Below are positions 28,297 through 38,036 of a stretch of DNA of 64,000 bases, one piece after another. Location: assembly GCA_023382935.1 (NCBI GenBank), contig JAHDXL010000003.1, positions 365,559 through 429,558 on the forward strand. Direction: 5' to 3'. Both the position numbers and the translations under genes were made by a program. The notes beneath the pieces are model-generated. The model searched no databases and was not told the origin of the DNA. It saw only the letters and a list, made by a program, of their open reading frames with translations. The DNA is from Phycisphaerales bacterium (GTDB lineage Bacteria > Planctomycetota > Phycisphaerae > Phycisphaerales > UBA1924). Position 1 is the stretch's first letter; every line of letters starts with the position of its first letter.

Positions 28297-29211
28297 ATGG
28301 CACACGCGCTGACCCGCCCCACCCTGCCGCTGCTGGCCGGGGTGGCGCGGGACATCAAACTGGCTCACTCGATCTTCGCACTGCCCTTTGCGGTGTTCGG
28401 GGCGTTTCTGGCGCGGCAGCCGGACGCGGCGTGGAGCACGTTTGCGGGGCAACTGGGGCTGGTCGTCCTGTGCATGGTAACGGCGCGGACGTGGGCGATG
28501 CTGGTCAATCGCCTGGCCGACCGGCGCATCGACGCCGAGAATCCGCGCACCGCGGGACGGCTCTTCGCCGCAGGGCGGGCCGGGCTGCGCGAAGGTGTGA
28601 TCGTCTGCGGGCTGGCGGGGCTGCTGTTCGTGGTCTTTGCCTGCGGATTCGGGTTCTTCTCCGGCAACTGGCTGCCGGGGCTGCTGGCCGTCCCCGTGCT
28701 AGCGTGGATCGCCCTGTATTCGTTCACAAAGCGATTCACATGGGCGTGCCACATGTTCCTGGGCGGGGCACTGGCGGCCTCGCCGCTGGCGGCGTGCATC
28801 GCCGTCCGGCCTGAGTTCCTGCTCGAGTCGCCGTGCGCCTGGTGGCTGGCGGGCATGGTCGCGCTGTGGGTCGCCGGCTTTGACGTGATCTACGCCCTGC
28901 AGGATCTGGATTTTGACCGTGGCGCCGGGTTGTTCAGCATTCCCGCGCGGTTCGGGCCGGACGGGGCCATCTGGATCAGCCGGTTCCTGCACGCGCTGGC
29001 GTTCGCGTCGCTGCTGGCGTCGTGGTGGGCGGACACGCGCCTGGGGGTACTGACGGCAACGGCCCTCGTGGCCGTGGCGGGGCTGCTGGCGGCCGAACAC
29101 GTCGTGCTCGCTCGTCGCGGACAGGCGGGGCTGGAGATGGCTTTCTTCACGCTCAACGGCGTGGTCAGTTGCGTGCTCGGGCTGCTCGGCTCACTGGACA
29201 CCTTGATCTAG
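28297..29211 (+). CDS. mqnP: UbiA-family prenyltransferase, MqnP-like
   Basis: 304 aa, eight or nine helices. The two Asp-rich motifs are NRLADRRIDAENPRT (near residue 72) and VIYALQDLDFDRGA (near residue 200), matching UbiA enzymes that bind prenyl diphosphate with Mg2+. The spacing and YALQDLDFDR form fit MqnP of the futalosine menaquinone route, which prenylates 1,4-dihydroxy-6-naphthoate derivatives, and 4-hydroxybenzoate polyprenyltransferases are the alternative. No other menaquinone gene is nearby. It starts 21 bp after the protease stop. Confidence 0.82.
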   Translation: MAHALTRPTLPLLAGVARDIKLAHSIFALPFAVFGAFLARQPDAAWSTFAGQLGLVVLCMVTARTWAMLVNRLADRRIDAENPRTAGRLFAAGRAGLREGVIVCGLAGLLFVVFACGFGFFSGNWLPGLLAVPVLAWIALYSFTKRFTWACHMFLGGALAASPLAACIAVRPEFLLESPCAWWLAGMVALWVAGFDVIYALQDLDFDRGAGLFSIPARFGPDGAIWISRFLHALAFASLLASWWADTRLGVLTATALVAVAGLLAAEHVVLARRGQAGLEMAFFTLNGVVSCVLGLLGSLDTLI

Positions 29212-29262
29212 AGACTCGGACGTGCTTTATGATCTGTCCGCCCTTTTGGGAAGGACACCCGC

Positions 29263-30036
29263 TTGCCCGGCTCACTCATCGCGTACGAGTATCAACTCAA
29301 TCCGGGTTTCACGCTCGAGCCAGCCAGTCCGCGGCGAGACTGGATGGACGAGTTTCCGTTCCGCGCTCCGTACAGGTGCCTGCCGCTGGTGATGGCCAAT
29401 CAGGCCGGATGGGTCATCCGCACCCCCATCGCGTTCACCGTGACGTGGAAGGGCAAGCCGGGGCTGGCCAGCCTGACGATCGACTATCCCGAGCCGTTCA
29501 GCGATCCATTCAGGCAGAAGTCGATGGAGCGGTGCGTCAGTTCGCACTTCGGCGGCGGGATCTTCACGATCATGTTTCCCTGGCTTTTCCGCACCGAGAA
29601 GGGCATCGGGCTGTGGGTGCATGGGCCTGCGAACCAGCCGCGGCACAACGCCCACGCGCTCGAAGGCATCGTGGAGACCGACTGGGCGCACACGACCTTC
29701 ACTATGAACTGGCAGGTGACCAAGCGCCAGACGCCGGTGTACTTCAAGAAGGGCGACGTGGTGTGCGTGCTCACTCCCTTCCCCCTCAGTCTCCTCGAGT
29801 CGATCGAGCCTGAGATTCGCTCGATCAGCGAAGAGCCGGAATTGCAGCGCAAACTCGAGGCGGCCGCAAGGGAACGCCAGGAGACGCTGTCGCAGTATCA
29901 GCCGTTGCTGGAGACTGAGGGTCGGTTCGAGTTGAACTACATGCGTGGCGAGACGCGCGACCAGAACGTCAGGGCCGAGGGGCATCGCACCAACTTCAAA
30001 CTGCACGACTTCGTCGACCGTCGCACCGCGAAGTGA
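29263..30036 (+). CDS. DUF6065-like protein
   Basis: 257 aa with a TTG start at 29263 preceded by AAGGA; no ATG fits. RRDWMDEFPFRAPYRCLPLV then MANQAGWVIRTPIAFTVTW resembles DUF6065, proteins of unknown function often near natural-product or cell-surface genes. HFGGGIFTIMFPWLFRTEKG and NWQVTKRQTPVYFKKGDVVC are further conserved-looking. A Glu/Arg-rich helix near 185-230 (ELQRKLEAAARERQETLSQY) and a basic tail follow. No signal peptide. Function unknown. Confidence 0.65.
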   Translation: MPGSLIAYEYQLNPGFTLEPASPRRDWMDEFPFRAPYRCLPLVMANQAGWVIRTPIAFTVTWKGKPGLASLTIDYPEPFSDPFRQKSMERCVSSHFGGGIFTIMFPWLFRTEKGIGLWVHGPANQPRHNAHALEGIVETDWAHTTFTMNWQVTKRQTPVYFKKGDVVCVLTPFPLSLLESIEPEIRSISEEPELQRKLEAAARERQETLSQYQPLLETEGRFELNYMRGETRDQNVRAEGHRTNFKLHDFVDRRTAK

Positions 30037-30042
30037 GCCCGA

Positions 30043-30927
30043 TCAGGGCGTGGACGCAGGTACGGGGGTGGGCACAGGTTCACCGGGAAGCCGATAGATC
30101 TGCTTGTCGTGCGCGCGTTGCAGGACTCCGGCGAGGAAGGCGCAGTCCGCGTCTCCGGCCGGCTCGGTTGCCGTCACGACGATCGGTTCGGTGGCGTTGC
30201 CGGTCACGTCGAAGCTCAACTCCTCCCACGTTTCGGGCGAGGAATAGACCGGGACCATATTGTCTGAAACTCCGCCCTGCCGGTACAGGCGAACCCGCAC
30301 GATCTCCTTGCCGGCGGGCATGCACAGTTCGGTGCTGAGGTGCGGATAGCCTGCGCGCAGGAGCAGTCTTGATTCCGTGTCGGGTTGGGCAGTTTCGCTC
30401 GTCGGCGTCTCCTTGCCGTTGCGCACCAAGAAGATCGTCAGTTCCTCTCCCTGCCAGCGCATGATGGCCGTCGTGCCGATCGACCCGGCGTCGATGTTGC
30501 GCACCCAGATCAGAGGCCAGCGGAACGTGATGAACGACCAACCCACATTATGGCGCATGCCGGGCCCTCGCGGACCCGGCTCAGGCGGTTGCCCATCGGT
30601 CTCGTTCTTCGGCGTCATGTAGAACTTGGCGCCCGCATCGCCGCTGTTCTCGATGCCGCACAGGACGTGGTACTCGCCCAACTGCCCGTCTTCCTCGAAG
30701 CCGATGCAGTAGTGCACGGCGTTCTCAAACCCGGCAGCGCTGACGGTGGCGAACCTCATGTCGATGAGCCGGCCGGGAGGCCAGCGCACCTTCAGGGATT
30801 CGCCCACACACTGTCCGTCCACCCCCCGCCCGCCGGGTGTGGGAGCCCTGCAACCGCCTGCCAGCAGGCAGCCCACCGTCAAGATCGCCCACGCCACCTG
30901 CGTTCTGTTCAGGATTGCTCCGCCCAT
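30043..30927 (-). CDS. Secreted lipoprotein, paralogue of the next gene
   Basis: 294 aa from the ATG at 30927, preceded on the minus strand by AGGAGA. A lipobox (VGCLLAGGC, Cys about residue 27) marks a lipoprotein. The core GWSFITFRWPLIWVRNIDAG and SIGTTAIMR matches residues of the gene at 31724 almost word for word, although the flanking parts differ. The body has many Cys-containing positions and an Asp/Glu rich region; the C-terminus is a Pro/Thr tail. I know no family for it. It is last in a minus-strand run behind a CHASE2 kinase. Confidence 0.65.
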   Translation of the reverse strand: MGGAILNRTQVAWAILTVGCLLAGGCRAPTPGGRGVDGQCVGESLKVRWPPGRLIDMRFATVSAAGFENAVHYCIGFEEDGQLGEYHVLCGIENSGDAGAKFYMTPKNETDGQPPEPGPRGPGMRHNVGWSFITFRWPLIWVRNIDAGSIGTTAIMRWQGEELTIFLVRNGKETPTSETAQPDTESRLLLRAGYPHLSTELCMPAGKEIVRVRLYRQGGVSDNMVPVYSSPETWEELSFDVTGNATEPIVVTATEPAGDADCAFLAGVLQRAHDKQIYRLPGEPVPTPVPASTP

Positions 30928-30944
30928 GCCCCGGTCTCCTGATT

Positions 30945-31724
30945 TCAGTCGATCTTGTAGAGCCCCTGCGAACACGCCGCGTCAAGCACTTCCTGCAGGA
31001 ACTCGTCGCCCTCTACCAGAATCGCGCCCGCGCTCGACCTGGTGATCTTGAGCGGTGTTTCTGATGACAGCGTGGTGCCGGCCACATGCCCCTGCTCGTT
31101 CCGCTCAATCTTGTAGGAACGGCGCACCCCCTGGCAGTCGGTCGGCAGCGCCACCGAGGTGCTGCCCGCCACACCGGCCACCCGCACGTAGAGCCGCGCG
31201 TTCGGGTCGGTGCAGTCGGGCGGGCGCACCGGCTCCTTGGGGTTGTTCTTGTCGAGTTTGTTGAGCACCAGGTACAGGTCAACCTTCTCCGGCGTGGCGC
31301 GGACCACCGAGGTCGTTCCGATCGAGCCGGCATCGATTGACTCGGTCCAGATCAGAGGCCAACGAAACGTGATGAACGCCCAACCCGTGACAACGCGCAG
31401 GCCGGGGCCTTCGGGATACTGGATGTTGGGCGTGCCCGTGACGCTGTTGCGCTTGGTGAGCGTGATGCTGGTGGCGGCGCCGGTTGAGCCGTAGATGATC
31501 TCCAAGTCGCGCGGCTGGTTGTCGGCGGTGGCATATTTCACCTTGACGCGCTGCGCGGGACCATCGGGCGCCGCGGCGCCCAAGGCTGTGTCATTGCTCG
31601 AGTTGGTCCACGTCACCGGCGGCTGGGCGGAGATGGGCGGCGGATCCATCCGTCTTTCTCCCAAGCCGGGCAGGATCGATCCCGCGGCAATCATCGTTGC
31701 GATCAGTATGGCCAGCGAATCCAT
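30945..31724 (-). CDS. Secreted protein sharing a core with its lipoprotein neighbour
   Basis: 259 aa; GAGGGA precedes the ATG at 31724. The N-terminus DSLAILIATMIAAGSILPGL is a signal or anchor helix. The core GWAFITFRWPLIWTESIDAG SIGTTSVVR is the paralogue of the region in the lipoprotein at 30043, whose start lies 18 bp downstream of this stop. Outside the core the proteins diverge: here a Ser/Thr/Asn region about 40-90 and a Cys pair late (PPDCTDPN and TDCQGVRR). No family is recognised. It follows the Ser/Thr kinase gene with a 24-bp gap. Confidence 0.65.
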   Translation of the reverse strand: MDSLAILIATMIAAGSILPGLGERRMDPPPISAQPPVTWTNSSNDTALGAAAPDGPAQRVKVKYATADNQPRDLEIIYGSTGAATSITLTKRNSVTGTPNIQYPEGPGLRVVTGWAFITFRWPLIWTESIDAGSIGTTSVVRATPEKVDLYLVLNKLDKNNPKEPVRPPDCTDPNARLYVRVAGVAGSTSVALPTDCQGVRRSYKIERNEQGHVAGTTLSSETPLKITRSSAGAILVEGDEFLQEVLDAACSQGLYKID

Positions 31725-31748
31725 CGTCTTCCCTCGTGTCGCCGGATC

Positions 31749-34064
31749 TCACGCTTGCAACGGCCTTGGGAACAGGATACACAGGAGCCCGCTCACCCAC
31801 AGGGCGAACAGCCCGAGCAACGGCACCATGAGCACGCCCCACACATGCAACGCCACCAGGCTGACGGCGACGAAACACGCCGAGACCGCCACCAGGCACC
31901 CCACCGACCAGGCCCGGTGCACCGTCGAGGGCATGAAAAGCAGGAGCGACCCGAGTACCGCCCCGATCAGGATGTGCCAGGCCGCCATCTCTCGCCCTGC
32001 CCCGCGGATGGATGTTGACTTTGCCCATGCGCCCTCGGCGTCGCGCGCCGCCCCGTCGCGCAGCGCCCCCTCCAGCCAGGTCGCCCACAGGTACCCCTTG
32101 TGAAACTCGACGCCGTCGCGCGTGGTCGCGGTGTCTTCTCCTGCTCGCAGATCAATCACGATCACCGTCTTGCCATGCACCCACTGTCGCAGGCGCTCGA
32201 TGGGCCACTCATCTTCCCGCAGCACTTCCTCGATCAGTTGCGTGTGCGGGGGGCGCTGGCTCAGAGCCCATTCGTCCAGTCTCACGGCCGCGCTGGAAAG
32301 CAAATCGCCCTTGCTGACCAGCCTCTGCTCGTCGGCGTCTGCTGGCCCGCTTTCCACCTGCGTCAGCAAGTCGTCGGTCGGAGCGCCGCGTGGGCGCCCG
32401 CCGGGCGGATCCAGGTAGTTGATGCTGACGCCGGCATCGGTGATGTTGATGCCATAACCGATCGCGTCAGGACGTCGAGACGCGGCGAATATCGCCGTTC
32501 CCAGACTCGGCGCGCCCGCCTGCGTACCCGCCTTGACCATGCCCAGGCGCACCACGAAGTTGCCCGGCGTTGACTCCGACACCGCAATCGCCCCCCACCC
32601 CCAGGCCGCGTTCACCACGTCGTCGCACACTTCGCCAGGGCGTTCACGCACGCGAAAGAAGGCCTGCGTGCCCACCACAGTGCCCACGCCGACGGAGCGC
32701 AGTTGCTCCATGCCATCGACCAGCCACTCGGCCTGCGTACAACTGATGAAGCGGAAGTCAAACCCCACCGCGCGAGGCTGGCACTCGGCCAGTCGCTTCA
32801 TCAGCAAACCGTACGCAAAGCGCCAACTGGACGGATCCCGCGGATTCACCGGCCCCGCGCCCGCCGGCCCGGCCAGATCGGCTAGCGCGGTCGGTTCACG
32901 CAGCCCGATCACCGCCACATGCACCGGCTCGATGGACGGCGCCGGAGCGGTCCCGGTCAGCCAACCTGCGTAACGAGCCGCCATTCCGGTCCACTGATAA
33001 AGCAGTTTCGGGCCTGCCAGCATCGATACCGCCATCCCCAGCAGCATGATGGCCGCACCGGTCACATGGATGTTCTCGTGCTTGGCGCGAGACAGCGCCT
33101 TGCGCAACCGGTAGCGAGCGGTGTCGCGTCGCGCATGCACCGGGCGACCGCGCAGATAACGCTCGATGTCATCAGCCGCCTCCCCGGCCGACTGGTACCG
33201 ACGCGGGCGCTCCTTGGCCAGCATCTTGAGCAGAATGGTCTGCATCTCGTCGCTGAACCCTCGCCGCACCTGCGTCGGCAGCGTGGGCGGATCGTCGCAG
33301 ATCACCCGCATCGCCTCCAGCGGCGAGCGGCGCGAAACCTCATACGGCAGCCGCCCACACAGCAGTTCATAGAGCACCACGCCCAGCCCGTACACGTCGG
33401 TGCGCGCGTCGATCAGTTCGCTGCGTCCCTGCACTTGCTCAGGCGACATGTACTCGGGCGTGCCCACCAGCCGCCCCTGTTCAGTGACGTGCGAGCGCTC
33501 ACCCGCCGCCCCCAGCACCTTGGCCACGCCAAAGTCGATCACCTTGGCCACGCCGTCACCGTCGACCAGTATGTTGCTCGGCTTGAGGTCGCGATGCACC
33601 ACGCCTCGCCCGTTGGCGTGATCGACCGCGCGGCACACGCTCACGAACAATTCGAGTTTCTCCCGCTCGCTGCGGTCCTTCGCGTACGCCGTGATCGGAC
33701 GTGCGCCGGGCAGATACTCCATCGCGATGTACGGCGTCTCGACCCCGTCAATCTCCTCGGTTCCCGCGTCATGCACAGCCGCGATGCCGGGGTGGCGCAG
33801 ACTGCCCAGCGCCTTGGCTTCCTGCTTGAGCCGCGCGACCGTCTCCTCGGTCACCGACTCGCCGCGGATGAGTTTGAGCGCCACGTCGGCGCCAGTCTCG
33901 CAGTGCCGGGCGCGGTACACCACTCCCATGCCCCCGCTGCCGATGCGCTCGCCGACGATGTAGCGCCCGATGCGAAGCGGCGGCGCGCCGAACAGCCGCG
34001 CGTCGCCCACCGGCGCCGTCGTGCGTTCCTGCGCCGTCAGGTGTTCATCCTGCCCCTCGGACAT
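31749..34064 (-). CDS. Serine/threonine protein kinase with CHASE2 sensor
   Basis: 771 aa from the ATG at 34064. A Pkn2-type kinase domain (about 33-300) has the Gly loop ERIGSGGMGVVYRA, VALKL Lys, catalytic HRDLKPSNIL, DFG and GTPEYMSPEQ. A helix (AAIMLLGMAVSMLAG) leads to an extracytoplasmic CHASE2 domain (about 340-670; PRAVGFDFRF, GKTVIVIDLRAGEDTATTRD then VEFHKGYLWATWLEGAL). The C-terminus has two or three more helices. CHASE2 domains sense unknown extracellular signals. Its 3' end is followed by two paralogous secreted genes, possible partners. The start overlaps the end of purK by 20 bp. Confidence 0.9.
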   Translation of the reverse strand: MSEGQDEHLTAQERTTAPVGDARLFGAPPLRIGRYIVGERIGSGGMGVVYRARHCETGADVALKLIRGESVTEETVARLKQEAKALGSLRHPGIAAVHDAGTEEIDGVETPYIAMEYLPGARPITAYAKDRSEREKLELFVSVCRAVDHANGRGVVHRDLKPSNILVDGDGVAKVIDFGVAKVLGAAGERSHVTEQGRLVGTPEYMSPEQVQGRSELIDARTDVYGLGVVLYELLCGRLPYEVSRRSPLEAMRVICDDPPTLPTQVRRGFSDEMQTILLKMLAKERPRRYQSAGEAADDIERYLRGRPVHARRDTARYRLRKALSRAKHENIHVTGAAIMLLGMAVSMLAGPKLLYQWTGMAARYAGWLTGTAPAPSIEPVHVAVIGLREPTALADLAGPAGAGPVNPRDPSSWRFAYGLLMKRLAECQPRAVGFDFRFISCTQAEWLVDGMEQLRSVGVGTVVGTQAFFRVRERPGEVCDDVVNAAWGWGAIAVSESTPGNFVVRLGMVKAGTQAGAPSLGTAIFAASRRPDAIGYGINITDAGVSINYLDPPGGRPRGAPTDDLLTQVESGPADADEQRLVSKGDLLSSAAVRLDEWALSQRPPHTQLIEEVLREDEWPIERLRQWVHGKTVIVIDLRAGEDTATTRDGVEFHKGYLWATWLEGALRDGAARDAEGAWAKSTSIRGAGREMAAWHILIGAVLGSLLLFMPSTVHRAWSVGCLVAVSACFVAVSLVALHVWGVLMVPLLGLFALWVSGLLCILFPRPLQA

Positions 34065-35169
34065 GAGCGTTGGATCCTTCCAGAATCGCGCCCAGTGCAC
34101 TCATGCGCGCCTCTCTCGATCGTTCATCAGCCTCGCAGACGTTTACGTGACCGATCTTCCGTCCCGCACGCGGTTCCTTCCCGTACAGATGGACATGCAC
34201 CGACTCGTCCTCCAGCAACCTCTCGAGCGGAGGCGCCGTTCCGACGAGGTTCAACATCCCCGCCCAACCCCGCGCCTCGGTCGAACCGAGCGGCAGACCC
34301 AGCACCGCACGCACATGGTTCTCAAACTGGCTCGTCCGGGCTCCATCCACTGTCCAGTGAGCAGAGTTATGCACCCGCGGCGCCATCTCGTTGGCCAGCA
34401 GCAGACCGCCCGTCTCGAAAAACTCCAGCGCGATCACCCCGACGTACCCCAGCCGGTCGAGCATGTGCTCCAGTTGCCTGCGGGCCAACGCCAGCGTCTT
34501 CGCGTCCACCGGGGCCGGCGCCCGCGACGTCCACAAGATTCCCTCCCGATGCACGTTCTCAATCGGCGGATAGTGCACCGTCGTACCATCGCTCCCACGC
34601 ACTGCTACAAGCGAAATCTCGCGATCGAACCTCACGCCCTGGTCCAGCAGCAGCGGATGCCCGCCGAGTCGTGCCCATGCGGGCTCCACGTCCGCGACTG
34701 ACCGCACCCACGCCTGGCCCTTGCCGTCGTAACCGAGCCGCCGGGTCTTGAGCAGGAGTGGTTTTTCTCGCCGCGCGACCGCATCACGCAGATCCTGCAG
34801 GCTGTCGATCGCCTCGGAAACGGGCGTGGCGAAACCCGCCCGGCCCAGCACGCCCCGCTCGTGCAGCCGGTCCTGCGCGATGGCGATGCTCTCCAGCCCC
34901 GGGCGCAGCGGCACATGTTGTCCGGCGATCTCCGCCGCGCGCACCGGCACATTCTCGAACTCGATTGTCACGACGTCGAGTCCAGCACAGAAGCGCGCGA
35001 GTGCCGATTCATCTTCAAACGAGCCACAGACCAGTTGGGCCACGTCGCCAGCGCAGGCGTCGGGCGCGGGGTCATAGACCCGGCTGCGCACGCCCAGCCG
35101 GGCCGCCGCCAGCGCGAGCATGCGCCCCAGTTGCCCGCCGCCGAGAATGCCCAGCACCGGTTTGCTCAC
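34045..35169 (-). CDS. purK: N5-carboxyaminoimidazole ribonucleotide synthase
   Basis: 374 aa, GTG start at 35169. ATP-grasp enzyme converting AIR plus bicarbonate and ATP to N5-CAIR in de novo purine synthesis. [20 protein letters not shown] opens the family, [11 protein letters not shown] and [19 protein letters not shown]-type glycine loop ([15 protein letters not shown]) bind ATP, and [20 protein letters not shown] is the active-site segment. purE overlaps the start (GTGA), so the pair is one unit. Its 3' end overlaps the kinase gene by 20 bp, and transcription probably continues into it. Confidence 0.94.
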   Translation of the reverse strand: MSKPVLGILGGGQLGRMLALAAARLGVRSRVYDPAPDACAGDVAQLVCGSFEDESALARFCAGLDVVTIEFENVPVRAAEIAGQHVPLRPGLESIAIAQDRLHERGVLGRAGFATPVSEAIDSLQDLRDAVARREKPLLLKTRRLGYDGKGQAWVRSVADVEPAWARLGGHPLLLDQGVRFDREISLVAVRGSDGTTVHYPPIENVHREGILWTSRAPAPVDAKTLALARRQLEHMLDRLGYVGVIALEFFETGGLLLANEMAPRVHNSAHWTVDGARTSQFENHVRAVLGLPLGSTEARGWAGMLNLVGTAPPLERLLEDESVHVHLYGKEPRAGRKIGHVNVCEADERSREARMSALGAILEGSNAHVRGAG

Positions 35170-35660
35170 GCCTGAACCCTCGGATCGCTCGACTTGAGCA
35201 CCTGCCGGGTCTGCTCGGCGCGTCGCGCCTCCAGCGCCTCGGCCACGCGTGTATCGCCAGTGCCGATGATCGCCGCCGCCAGCAGACCCGCGTTGGTGGC
35301 GCCGGCCCTGCCGATCGCCAGCGTTCCCACCGGCACGCCCGCCGGCATCTGCACGATGGAAAGTAGGGAGTCAAGTCCGTTGAGCGCCCTGCTCTGCACC
35401 GGCACGCCCAGCACCGGCAGCGTCGTCTTGGAAGCCACCATGCCGGGCAGATGAGCCGCGCCTCCCGCGCCGGCGATGATGACCTTCAGCCCGCGCGCCC
35501 GCGCTGAGGCGGCATATTCGAACATCGCGTCCGGCGTGCGATGCGCACTCACCACCCGCACTTCATGCTCTACCCCCACCGACGAGAGCGCTTCGGACGC
35601 TGCCGACATGGTTTCCCAGTCCGAACGCGAGCCCATGATGATGCCAACCAGTGCGCCCAC
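35166..35660 (-). CDS. purE: N5-carboxyaminoimidazole ribonucleotide mutase
   Basis: 164 aa, GTG start at 35660 supported by GGAGGA on the minus strand. The signature [20 protein letters not shown] and [17 protein letters not shown] (with AHRTP) are followed by [19 protein letters not shown], all class I PurE. The octameric enzyme shifts the carboxylate of N5-CAIR to CAIR, completing the purK step. Overlaps purK by 4 bp. Confidence 0.95.
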   Translation of the reverse strand: MGALVGIIMGSRSDWETMSAASEALSSVGVEHEVRVVSAHRTPDAMFEYAASARARGLKVIIAGAGGAAHLPGMVASKTTLPVLGVPVQSRALNGLDSLLSIVQMPAGVPVGTLAIGRAGATNAGLLAAAIIGTGDTRVAEALEARRAEQTRQVLKSSDPRVQA

Positions 35661-35879
35661 GCGTCATCCTCCACTTTCGCTGGAAAATCTGCAGGCCGCG
35701 CGCGACGGGCCAAATGCTTCACATCCACTTCGATCCGACTGTCGATCCCATTTTCCATGCACTGAAGGCCCGACCGAAAACGTCCGAATTGAAGATGGAT
35801 AAACCTGTCTGTTTGTCTGGAGTCTTGTAGTGGTCATTCCCGCTTGCGTTCGAGTCGCGAAGACGTAATCATTCCCACA

Positions 35880-36119
35880 ATGTCGGAGTCGGGCCGGATC
35901 CAAGTCGTGTTCTGTCTGCGCAACATTGATCGCGCCATCTACGACGCGCTCAAGTCGCTGGCGCAGGTGAACCCCGAGATCAAACTCGAACCGGCCGGTT
36001 GCCTGTGCAACTGCACCCGATGCTTCGAGGTGCCCTTTCTCCAGATCAACGGGCGCATCATCGAGGGCTCGACTCACCAGGAGATCCTTGAAGAAGTCCT
36101 CGCGGCTCTTCAGACCTGA
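35880..36119 (+). CDS. YuzB-like DUF1450 protein
   Basis: 79 aa from the ATG at 35880; a TTG at 35844 would add 12 residues. IQVVFCLRNIDRAIYDALKS then GCLCNCTRCFEVPFLQINGR matches DUF1450 proteins such as Bacillus YuzB, including the C-x-C-x2-C cluster (C-L-C-N-C-T-R-C). The cysteines resemble those of thioredoxin-fold ferredoxins and could bind a metal or an Fe-S cluster; family function is unknown. Divergent from purE and convergent with the ABC permease. Small, with no signal peptide. Confidence 0.75.
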   Translation: MSESGRIQVVFCLRNIDRAIYDALKSLAQVNPEIKLEPAGCLCNCTRCFEVPFLQINGRIIEGSTHQEILEEVLAALQT

Positions 36120-36121
36120 TT

Positions 36122-37981
36122 TCACCGGACCCCCGCCAGTTTTCGGACCGTGAAGTCGAAGTTCCTCACCAGGTTGGCGCGGATCCCGTACACCACGCCC
36201 AGGTAGATCATCGATGCCGCGATCGAGCCGATCAGCAGCCCCACCCGCGCCCCGTTCAGTCCACCACCCCCCGTCACAGTGTCAAACATCGCGTCGGCAG
36301 GCGTGACTGCGGCATAGATCAGCGTCACCGGCGTCAGCGCCGTCATCACCGGCCCGATCAACTCGATCGACGAGCCCGACTGCCACCCGCACAGCCCCAG
36401 CGTGCCACCCACCACCCCCACCACCCCCACCGTGCCGATCACGCTGCTGATCGTGCCCCTGCTCTTGAGCGACCACTGCAGACCCACCATGACGCAGAAG
36501 GCCGTGAACGTCAGCAGCACCGGTGCGGCCACCAGACCGGCCTCGGGCACGATGACCGGCGCCTGTCCACCCGCCACGCCCCCCACCGGCACCATCACGC
36601 CGCCGGCGCGCCCAAACCCACCAAAGGCGACGTAGATCCCCGCGATCACGAGCGTGGCCACCGGCACCGCCAGCAGCGGCGCCAGGTACTCCACCAGTCC
36701 GCGCAGTTTTCCCGACAGGTACACGCTCGGTGTGATGGGCGTGGTCAGCAGCAGGTCCAGCGTTCCATCCTCACGCTCGCGACTGATGGCCGTCGCCGCC
36801 ATGTTGATGCCCACCAACGTGATCACCGCCACCTCGGTCCACACCGTCGAGAGCAGCGCCAACTGAAAAGTCGGTGCCGCCAGTTTTCCGAAATGAAAGA
36901 GCCCGACCAGCAGCAGCCCGAACGCCCCGCCGACGGCACAGAAACTCCACCTCGCCAGGATGCGCCCAAAAGTCGCGTTGCGGGCCGTCGACTCACGCCA
37001 TGCGATCGGATTGCTCCCGACCGGCCGGGGGGGGCGGTGCTCGGCATCCTTCCCGCCCAGCCCCATCATCCGCCGATACCAAGGCACGCCCGCCCGCACG
37101 CTGGCAAACTGGCTCAGCCCGCCTAGGCGCACCGTCAACGCGCTCAGCCCGAGCAACACCACGCTCAACCCGCCGCTCAGCACGCACCAGGCCGTCACCG
37201 GGCTCTCGAGCATGAACGCCCGCAGCCCCGTCATCGAGCCCGCTTCCGCCCTCGGGTAGGACGACGGGTTCAGCAATGCGTGCAGCGCCAGAAAGGGATT
37301 GAGGGAGGTCAGCAGCGTCACGCCCCTGCCGTTGATCCCCTGTCCAAGTCCGACCTGCCGCAGCCACTGGTCTAGGGCCGCCGTCACCGCGATGTACGAC
37401 ACCACCGCGACATAAAACGTGAAGACGGCGCGCTTGCCCACCAGCCGACTGACCGACAAACTCACCGCGACCGTACCGACGAGAAGGGCAGCACAGCCCG
37501 CGATCAAATAACTCACCAGGATCGACCGCCCCGGCACCCCGCCGAAAAACTGCGTCATCGCAAACAACGGCAGTGACGCGCTCAGCAGCGCCAGCACAAA
37601 GAACAACCTTCCGAACAGGTTGCCCAGCACGATCTGCACCGTGCTCAACGGGGAGACCAGCAGTATGTCCCAAGTGCGCGGGTCCGACTCCTGCGCAATC
37701 GCGCCGGCCATGAACACCGGCGCCAGTACGCAGATCAACCCGATCTGGAGATACGCGATCCAAGTGAAACTGCTCGCCCCGGCCTGGGCCAGTTCGCGGT
37801 AGTTCAGCGCTCCAGAGTTGGTCTTGAGCAACAGCAACCACAGCAGCACCAGCATGAGCACCGCCAGGTAGGCCGCCCGAACGTACATGTGTTTGCTGCG
37901 GCGCGACCCATTCTGCACGAGACGCACGACGATGGGGTTGAGCGGACCGAGGGCAAGCACCCACCGGAGGAAAACAGGCAT
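36122..37981 (-). CDS. ABC-2 type transport permease
   Basis: 619 aa from the ATG at 37981. Two similar membrane halves: the first (about 1-290) has PIVVRLVQNGSRRSKHMYV, MAGAIAQESDPRTWDILLVS and PLSTVQIVLGNLFGRLF; the second (about 340-619) repeats NPIAWRESTARN and AISREREDGTLDLLLTTPIT PSVYLSGKLRG. The E-R-x-x-G-T-x-D-L-L word is the mark of ABC-2 permeases of the CcmB/NatB kind. About 12 helices. No ATPase gene is beside it. It is divergent from the ECF sigma factor. Substrate unknown. Confidence 0.82.
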   Translation of the reverse strand: MPVFLRWVLALGPLNPIVVRLVQNGSRRSKHMYVRAAYLAVLMLVLLWLLLLKTNSGALNYRELAQAGASSFTWIAYLQIGLICVLAPVFMAGAIAQESDPRTWDILLVSPLSTVQIVLGNLFGRLFFVLALLSASLPLFAMTQFFGGVPGRSILVSYLIAGCAALLVGTVAVSLSVSRLVGKRAVFTFYVAVVSYIAVTAALDQWLRQVGLGQGINGRGVTLLTSLNPFLALHALLNPSSYPRAEAGSMTGLRAFMLESPVTAWCVLSGGLSVVLLGLSALTVRLGGLSQFASVRAGVPWYRRMMGLGGKDAEHRPPRPVGSNPIAWRESTARNATFGRILARWSFCAVGGAFGLLLVGLFHFGKLAAPTFQLALLSTVWTEVAVITLVGINMAATAISREREDGTLDLLLTTPITPSVYLSGKLRGLVEYLAPLLAVPVATLVIAGIYVAFGGFGRAGGVMVPVGGVAGGQAPVIVPEAGLVAAPVLLTFTAFCVMVGLQWSLKSRGTISSVIGTVGVVGVVGGTLGLCGWQSGSSIELIGPVMTALTPVTLIYAAVTPADAMFDTVTGGGGLNGARVGLLIGSIAASMIYLGVVYGIRANLVRNFDFTVRKLAGVR

Positions 37982-38036
37982 GGGCACATGCTACCAGCCT
38001 GCCCGCGCCCAAACACCAGGTACCATCGACGCTGCG

